Assembly (NCBI GenBank): GCA_002395605.1
Contig: DGXO01000013.1
Span: 9,814-35,274, forward strand
Length of the DNA stretch: 25,461 bases
DNA from: Bacteroidales bacterium UBA4230
GTDB lineage: Bacteria; Bacteroidota; Bacteroidia; Bacteroidales; UBA932
Direction of reading: 5' to 3'
Both the position numbers and the translations under genes were made by a program. Shown here in pieces: positions 21,167 through 25,461 of this stretch. The notes beneath the pieces are model-generated. The model did no database searches. It was given only the letters and a program-made list of their open reading frames with translations, and was not told where the DNA came from. How positions within the stretch are numbered: position 1 is the first letter of the stretch; each line of letters begins with the position of its first letter.

Positions 21167-23565
21167 TATTTGGAGAACTTCACCTTTACGGATTTACCGC
21201 TGTAGGCCACTACGGCGGTATATCTGCCTGGTGCAAGCGAAGAGACGTCCATGCTTATGGGGTTGAAGACGTTTGCCGTATTGACGCTTCTGAGCACCTG
21301 CGCTCCGGCCGCGTTGTAAACCGTAACGGTCACATCCACGGATTCACGGGAGTCTATGGTCATTTGCAGGGCCTCCGTCACATTCTGGCTTGATAGCATT
21401 ACGGGCTGCGCCGGATTCACAAACGCCACCCTGAAGGAAGAAGAGGCCGATGCCCCTATGCCGTCACGGGCCGTCACGTACACGGTTATTACGCCATGTT
21501 CCTTGGGACTTATAACCACAGACGTGCCGTTTATTGCGGCCGAAGCAAGGGCGGGGTCAGAAACGGAAGCCTCATAGCGGAGGGTCTCCCCGTCTTCGTC
21601 GGTGAAATGTTCGGCCATATCTACATGGAGGATGCTGAAAGATGCGTTGTACTGGTCCGGGACCACACCTGAAGCCTTAGGCGCATGGTTTGGAAGAACC
21701 GTATAGCTGAAGTTTGCCGTGGCCGATTTTGGTTGGAACTCTGCGCTGGATGGCATGTCCGTGGCTTTTAATACAGCCGTAAAACTGCCTCCCTGGGGCT
21801 CTTTCATTGCCGAAATCCTGAGAGTCATGGTGGCAGCGTCGAAGGTTACGGCATTTGAGCCGGGATCCTCCAGGAGAACCTCCACCGCATCTCCGTCTGG
21901 GTCTGAGACACCCACGGAAATGACCGCGCTCTCATGAGCCTTCAGTGTAATTTCAGAGGGCGAGAACTTTATTGCAGGAGCATGGTTTTCACCGGGGGTA
22001 ATATGGTGCCCAAGACCGTATTCAAAGGATGCAAGGGCGTCAATCTTCTTTCCAACGGGCCTGCTTCCGCCAATAGTGTTTCCAAGGCCGCCGAAGAGGA
22101 TGTCCTTGGCATTGGCTGCGGTAAAACCCTGCCCGCCGAAGTAAGACACTATAAGTGCCGCAACTCCGCTGGCATGGGGGCAGGCCATGGAAGTTCCGGC
22201 CCAGCCTGAACCGGCGTAACCGCTTGTGACTATCTTGGTGGGAACCGTGCTCCAGACAGAGCCTGAGGAAGAGTATCCCTCTCCGGCCGGTGCAGCAATG
22301 TCCACCCACTCTCCGTAAGTGGAATAAGAAGCCCTGTTTCCGCTCTCGTTGAATGCACCCACTCCTATCACCGGTTCATATGCGGCATAAGGGTCCCAGT
22401 CTACGCCCTCTGCGCCTTCATTTCCGGAGGCAAAAAACACCAGCCCTCCTTTCATGGGGGAATCCGGGAGCTGGTTACCCTGAGCGTCACAACCGGCATA
22501 CTCTATAAAGTAGTCAATAGCCACTTTCAGCTCCGGATGGTACTTGTCTATGGTGTAAGTGCGGTAAGTATTAAGCTCGGATGCGGATATGTTGCCGTCC
22601 AGGTTAAGGTCGGCCGAAGGTCCCCAGCTGTTCTGGGAAATGACGGCGCCATGTTCCGCGCCCCATTTGACGGCATTTGCGCACTGGACGTCATCGGCAT
22701 AACTGGTTCCGGAGAAAATGGCACAGGACATGAGGCGCACGCCCTTTTCCCCTGCGGCATAGTCTCCTCCGGCAATGCCGGCTACACCCACGCCATTGTT
22801 GCTTACAGCCGCTATGGTACCGGCAACGTGAGTACCGTGCCCCGTGTCACCTTCATCATCCCAATAATTCTGAGGCGGGCGTACTGAAAGGTCCCAGCTG
22901 CCACGCGCAAAATTGTATCCGGTATGGCCGCTGGCATCTGTCCAGAGATTGTCCTTGAGGTCCGGATGAGTGGCGTCTACCACTTCATCCACCACGCACA
23001 CCACAACATTCTCATTGCCGGTGGTGTAGTTTTTCCACACGTCCTTGACATTAATGTCTGCTCCGGCTTTACTTGAGTTGTAATAATGCCACTGTCTGGA
23101 AAAATAGGGGTCGTTGGGCGTTTCATAGGCCCTTTTCACTATCCTCCTCACGGGATGGGCCGAAACCACGCCGGGCATGGATTCAAATGAGGCCGACGCC
23201 TTTGTGGCGGGGACATTTGAGGAGAACTTCACCCTGTAAAAGCGGTGCATCCCCATTTTCCGGCTTCGGGGCTCGAACTCCCCGGCGTCCGGAAAAACGC
23301 GTTCCAGGCTTTCTATCCCCAGTTCCTCTATGAGGTTTCCCATGCCTGGCGCCTTGGTAGGAACGGCCTCGCCGGCGGCAAGGGCCTCTTCTATTGCGGC
23401 GGCAAGGTATTCGTCAAACTGGACGGAAACGAGCCCGGGAATGTCATTAGAAGCCACAGGCTCCGTTTTTGCCGGAGCCTGTGAATTTGAAATAGGTTCT
23501 TGTACCTGGCAGGCAGCGGTCAGGACCGCTACTGCAAGATACTTAGCGAAGTTTCTTATAGCCAT
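21163..23565 (-). CDS. Subtilisin-like (S8) serine protease lipoprotein with T9SS-like C-terminal domain
   Basis: An 800-residue protein with a lipoprotein signal (MAIRNFAKYLAVAVLTAAC, Cys19). Residues about 40-145 resemble an I9-type propeptide. The peptidase domain (about 150-515) holds the triad D193 (VVDEVVDATHPDL), H246 (GHGTHVAGT) and S459 (GTSMACPHASG), with N382 as probable oxyanion residue. The usual DTG/DSG after the Asp reads DEV. An insertion has an EF-hand-like loop (D319-x-N-x-D-G-x-I-x-x-x-E330). Two Ig- or cadherin-like domains follow (about 527-625, 627-717), then a C-terminal 70-80 residue domain (VYNAAGAQVLRS, VSSLAPGRYTAVV, KVKFSKY) like type A T9SS sorting domains. I chose the ATG at 23565 because it begins a clear signal peptide; it overlaps the end of eno by 23 bases in another frame. 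A longer in-frame extension into eno (to 23829) is Pro/Ser/Thr-rich shadow sequence. Confidence 0.92.
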   Translation of the reverse strand: MAIRNFAKYLAVAVLTAACQVQEPISNSQAPAKTEPVASNDIPGLVSVQFDEYLAAAIEEALAAGEAVPTKAPGMGNLIEELGIESLERVFPDAGEFEPRSRKMGMHRFYRVKFSSNVPATKASASFESMPGVVSAHPVRRIVKRAYETPNDPYFSRQWHYYNSSKAGADINVKDVWKNYTTGNENVVVCVVDEVVDATHPDLKDNLWTDASGHTGYNFARGSWDLSVRPPQNYWDDEGDTGHGTHVAGTIAAVSNNGVGVAGIAGGDYAAGEKGVRLMSCAIFSGTSYADDVQCANAVKWGAEHGAVISQNSWGPSADLNLDGNISASELNTYRTYTIDKYHPELKVAIDYFIEYAGCDAQGNQLPDSPMKGGLVFFASGNEGAEGVDWDPYAAYEPVIGVGAFNESGNRASYSTYGEWVDIAAPAGEGYSSSGSVWSTVPTKIVTSGYAGSGWAGTSMACPHASGVAALIVSYFGGQGFTAANAKDILFGGLGNTIGGSRPVGKKIDALASFEYGLGHHITPGENHAPAIKFSPSEITLKAHESAVISVGVSDPDGDAVEVLLEDPGSNAVTFDAATMTLRISAMKEPQGGSFTAVLKATDMPSSAEFQPKSATANFSYTVLPNHAPKASGVVPDQYNASFSILHVDMAEHFTDEDGETLRYEASVSDPALASAAINGTSVVISPKEHGVITVYVTARDGIGASASSSFRVAFVNPAQPVMLSSQNVTEALQMTIDSRESVDVTVTVYNAAGAQVLRSVNTANVFNPISMDVSSLAPGRYTAVVAYSGKSVKVKFSKY

Positions 23566-24850
23566 AACGTGCTTCTTCGGCCAGTTCAATCTCAATGCGC
23601 ATGAGACGGTTGTATTTGGCAATACGGTCTGTGCGGCTGAGGGAACCGGTCTTGATCTGGCCGCTGTTGGTGGCAACGGCGATGTCGGCGATGGTGGTGT
23701 CCTCGGTTTCGCCGGAGCGGTGGCTGGTAACGGTGGTGTAGCCGTGACGGTGAGCCATCTCAATGGCGTCAAGGGTTTCGGTGAGGGAACCAATCTGGTT
23801 GACCTTGATGAGGATGGAGTTACCTGCACCCATCTCGATACCCTTCTGGAGGTACTTCACGTTGGTTACAAAGAGGTCGTCGCCAACAAGCTGGCACTTG
23901 TCGCCGATAGCCTTGGTGAGCTTTACCCAGCCCTCCCAGTCTTCCTCGGAGAGACCGTCCTCGATGGAATCGATGGGGTATTTGGCGATAAGCTGCTTGA
24001 GGTAATTGATCTGCTGGTCTGTGGTGAGCTTGCGGCCGCGAGGATCTTTCTTCTTGCCGTCCTTGAGCTGCTTGTAGTCATAGTAGAACTTGCCGTCCTC
24101 CTTGAAGCAGAACTCGGAAGCTGCGCAGTCCATGGCAATGGTAACGTCCTTTCCGGGAACGTAACCGGCACCTTCGATAGCTGCGATGATGCAGTCAAGG
24201 GCGTCGTTGATGCCCTTCAGAGCGGGAGCGAAACCACCTTCGTCACCTACTGCGGTGGAGAGACCACGGCCCTTGAGAACCTTCTGGAGAGCGTGGAAGA
24301 CCTCTGCGCCCATACGTACGGCTTCGGCCTCATTGGCTGCGCCGATGGGACGGATCATGAACTCCTGGAATGCGATGGGGGCGTCGGAGTGTGCACCGCC
24401 GTTGATGATGTTCATCATGGGAACGGGGAGAACGTAGGCGTTGGTGCCGCCAAGGTAGCGGTAGAGGGGCTGGCCGAGCTCTGCGGCTGCAGCCTTTGCA
24501 ACTGCCAGGGATACGCCGAGGATGGCGTTTGCGCCAAGCTTAGACTTGGTGGGGGTGCCGTCCAGTTCGATCATGGCTTTGTCGATGGCCCTCTGCTGGG
24601 TAGCATCCATGCCGATGATTTCCGGAGCAATCACCTTATTCACATTGTCAACGGCCTTGAGGACGCCCTTGCCGCCGTAACGCTTTTTGTCACCGTCACG
24701 AAGCTCGAGAGCTTCATTCTCACCGGTGGATGCACCTGAAGGAACAGCTGCTACTCCAACAAAACCGGAATCAAGGGTAACTTCAACCTCAATGGTAGGA
24801 TTTCCGCGTGAATCAAGGATTTCCCTGCCGAAAACTTGTACAATTTGCAT
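23543..24850 (-). CDS. eno: Enolase (phosphopyruvate hydratase)
   Basis: Converts 2-phosphoglycerate to phosphoenolpyruvate in glycolysis; its product also feeds the DAHP synthase encoded elsewhere in this window. The 435-residue protein shows all family motifs: REILDSRGNPTIEVEV at the N-terminus, SGASTGENEALELRD, INGGAHSDAPIAFQEFMIRP, DSIEDGLSEEDWEGW, LVGDDLFVTN, LIKVNQIGSLTET, and the signature SHRSGETEDTTIADIAVATN. Length is normal for the family. The ATG at 24850 gives the conserved N-terminus MQIVQVFGREILDSRGNP. A TATATTTG promoter element lies 41 bases upstream. The last eight codons, including the stop, overlap the first codons of the S8 protease gene. Confidence 0.98.
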   Translation of the reverse strand: MQIVQVFGREILDSRGNPTIEVEVTLDSGFVGVAAVPSGASTGENEALELRDGDKKRYGGKGVLKAVDNVNKVIAPEIIGMDATQQRAIDKAMIELDGTPTKSKLGANAILGVSLAVAKAAAAELGQPLYRYLGGTNAYVLPVPMMNIINGGAHSDAPIAFQEFMIRPIGAANEAEAVRMGAEVFHALQKVLKGRGLSTAVGDEGGFAPALKGINDALDCIIAAIEGAGYVPGKDVTIAMDCAASEFCFKEDGKFYYDYKQLKDGKKKDPRGRKLTTDQQINYLKQLIAKYPIDSIEDGLSEEDWEGWVKLTKAIGDKCQLVGDDLFVTNVKYLQKGIEMGAGNSILIKVNQIGSLTETLDAIEMAHRHGYTTVTSHRSGETEDTTIADIAVATNSGQIKTGSLSRTDRIAKYNRLMRIEIELAEEARYGYKKLR

Positions 24851-24890
24851 AATTTTATAGGATTTAAGTGTAGTATTCTATTAAATCATG

Positions 24891-24898
24891 CAAATATA
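24891..24898 (-). promoter_or_regulatory. eno -7 promoter element TATATTTG
   Basis: TATATTTG on the minus strand fits TAnnTTTG; the leader to the ATG at 24850 would be about 35 bases. TATATTTGCATGATT is identical to the frr promoter region. No clear -33 element is seen. Confidence 0.65.
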
Positions 24899-24921
24899 GT
24901 AATAATTTATGAGATTCACGT

Positions 24922-24963
24922 GAGATTTCTCGACTTCGCCCTCCGGGCTCCGCTCGAAATGAC
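24922..24963. repeat. GAGAT...ATGAC palindromic element, copy 6 (between eno and 5S rRNA)
   Basis: A 42-base version starting GAGATTTCTCGACTTCG and ending GCTCGAAATGAC. ATTTC pairs with GAAAT, TCGA occurs in both arms, and the inner part CGCCC-tcc-GGGC forms the hairpin tip. Confidence 0.8.
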
Positions 24964-24977
24964 ACCAGAATGGCCAT

Positions 24978-24996
24978 CCCTCCCCCGAGGGGAGGG
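24978..24996. repeat. GC-rich hairpin CCCTCCCC-CGA-GGGGAGGG
   Basis: A perfect 8-bp stem with a three-base loop, followed by AAGAAAGGGAGGGGG. It lies upstream of the eno promoter and has no role I can assign. It does not share ends with the GAGAT...ATGAC family. Confidence 0.75.
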
Positions 24997-25034
24997 AAGA
25001 AAGGGAGGGGGTAACGGAGGGCTTGGGTTTTTTG

Positions 25035-25055
25035 GTTTTGGGCCCAGCCCAAAAC
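25035..25055. repeat. Hairpin GTTTTGGGC-CCA-GCCCAAAAC downstream of 5S
   Basis: A perfect 9-bp stem with a three-base loop, just beyond the larger hairpin after 5S. It may back up termination of the rRNA transcript. Confidence 0.6.
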
Positions 25056-25058
25056 GAA

Positions 25059-25090
25059 GAATGCCAGGCGTCTTCTGACGTCTGGCATTC
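25059..25090 (-). terminator. Probable rRNA operon terminator hairpin
   Basis: GAATGCCAGGCGTC, loop TTCT, GACGTCTGGCATTC: a 14-bp stem with one G-T pair. On the minus strand it lies about six bases after the 5S 3' end and is followed by TTCGTTTTGG. Confidence 0.75.
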
Positions 25091-25095
25091 CAAAA

Positions 25096-25206
<111 letters not shown>

Positions 25207-25227
25207 AATATATGACTTGAGAGAATA

Positions 25228-25255
25228 GAGATCCTTCGCTAACGCTCAGGATGAC
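25228..25255. repeat. GAGAT...ATGAC palindromic element, copy 7 (23S-5S spacer)
   Basis: Starts GAGATCCTTCGCTAACG and ends CTCAGGATGAC. ATCCT pairs with AGGAT. It lies in the transcribed spacer between 23S and 5S rRNA. Confidence 0.8.
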
Positions 25256-25309
25256 AGATGCAATGCAACGACAGAACTTCGCTTCAATCGGCATTATCTT
25301 TCTTCTAGA

Positions 25310-25461
<152 letters not shown>

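Noticed and set aside
23330..24739. A 469-codon open frame on the plus strand opposite enolase
   Set aside because: It is antisense to a complete enolase gene with all motifs. Long open frames opposite codon-biased genes are common in GC-rich DNA, and its translation is Val/Gly/Leu-rich without any recognisable domain.

Overview
The window looks like a chromosomal segment of a moderately GC-rich member of the Bacteroidales (Bacteroidota), probably not the genus Bacteroides. The supporting signs are TonB-dependent receptors with carboxypeptidase-regulatory-like N-termini, BACON-type lipoproteins, TAnnTTTG promoter elements with little Shine-Dalgarno signal, a DAHP synthase/chorismate mutase fusion inside the pheA-aminotransferase-tyrA operon typical of the phylum, and a C-terminal domain resembling a type IX secretion signal. 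The species cannot be named from this sequence.

Layout. Positions 1-11919 (minus strand) hold a six-gene envelope locus, read right to left: an Oar-like TonB receptor, a BACON/OB-fold lipoprotein, a BACON/multi-OB-fold lipoprotein, a DNA/RNA non-specific endonuclease lipoprotein, a secreted endonuclease/exonuclease/phosphatase-family enzyme, and a second TonB receptor cut by the window start. I read it as a possible system for capturing, cutting and importing extracellular nucleic acid; this is inference. An internal terminator and promoter (about 6860-6920) split it into two transcription units.

Positions 12063-18245 (minus strand) hold frr followed by a tightly coupled aromatic amino acid operon (pheA, aminotransferase, tyrA, DAHP synthase/chorismate mutase), then metK with its own promoter and terminator. 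Positions 18327-21166 (plus strand) hold a two-gene redox operon: a NapH-like membrane polyferredoxin with a second, NapG-like ferredoxin part behind an internal twin-arginine motif, and a Tat-exported Fe-S aldo/keto reductase. Positions 21163-24850 (minus strand) hold enolase, whose 3' end overlaps a subtilisin-like lipoprotein protease. The right edge (about 25096-25461) is the 3' end of an rRNA operon (23S partial, spacer, 5S) on the minus strand.

The most unusual thread is a family of short palindromic elements with constant ends (GAGAT...ATGAC) and different but self-complementary stems. Seven copies are visible: intergenic, at a terminator, in the 23S-5S spacer, and in frame inside the aminotransferase and polyferredoxin genes. 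A different, 80-bp inverted-repeat element is inserted in frame in tyrA. Coding density is high and no gene-free stretch exceeds 300 bases; the longest, 24851-25095, contains the eno promoter and four hairpin or repeat elements.
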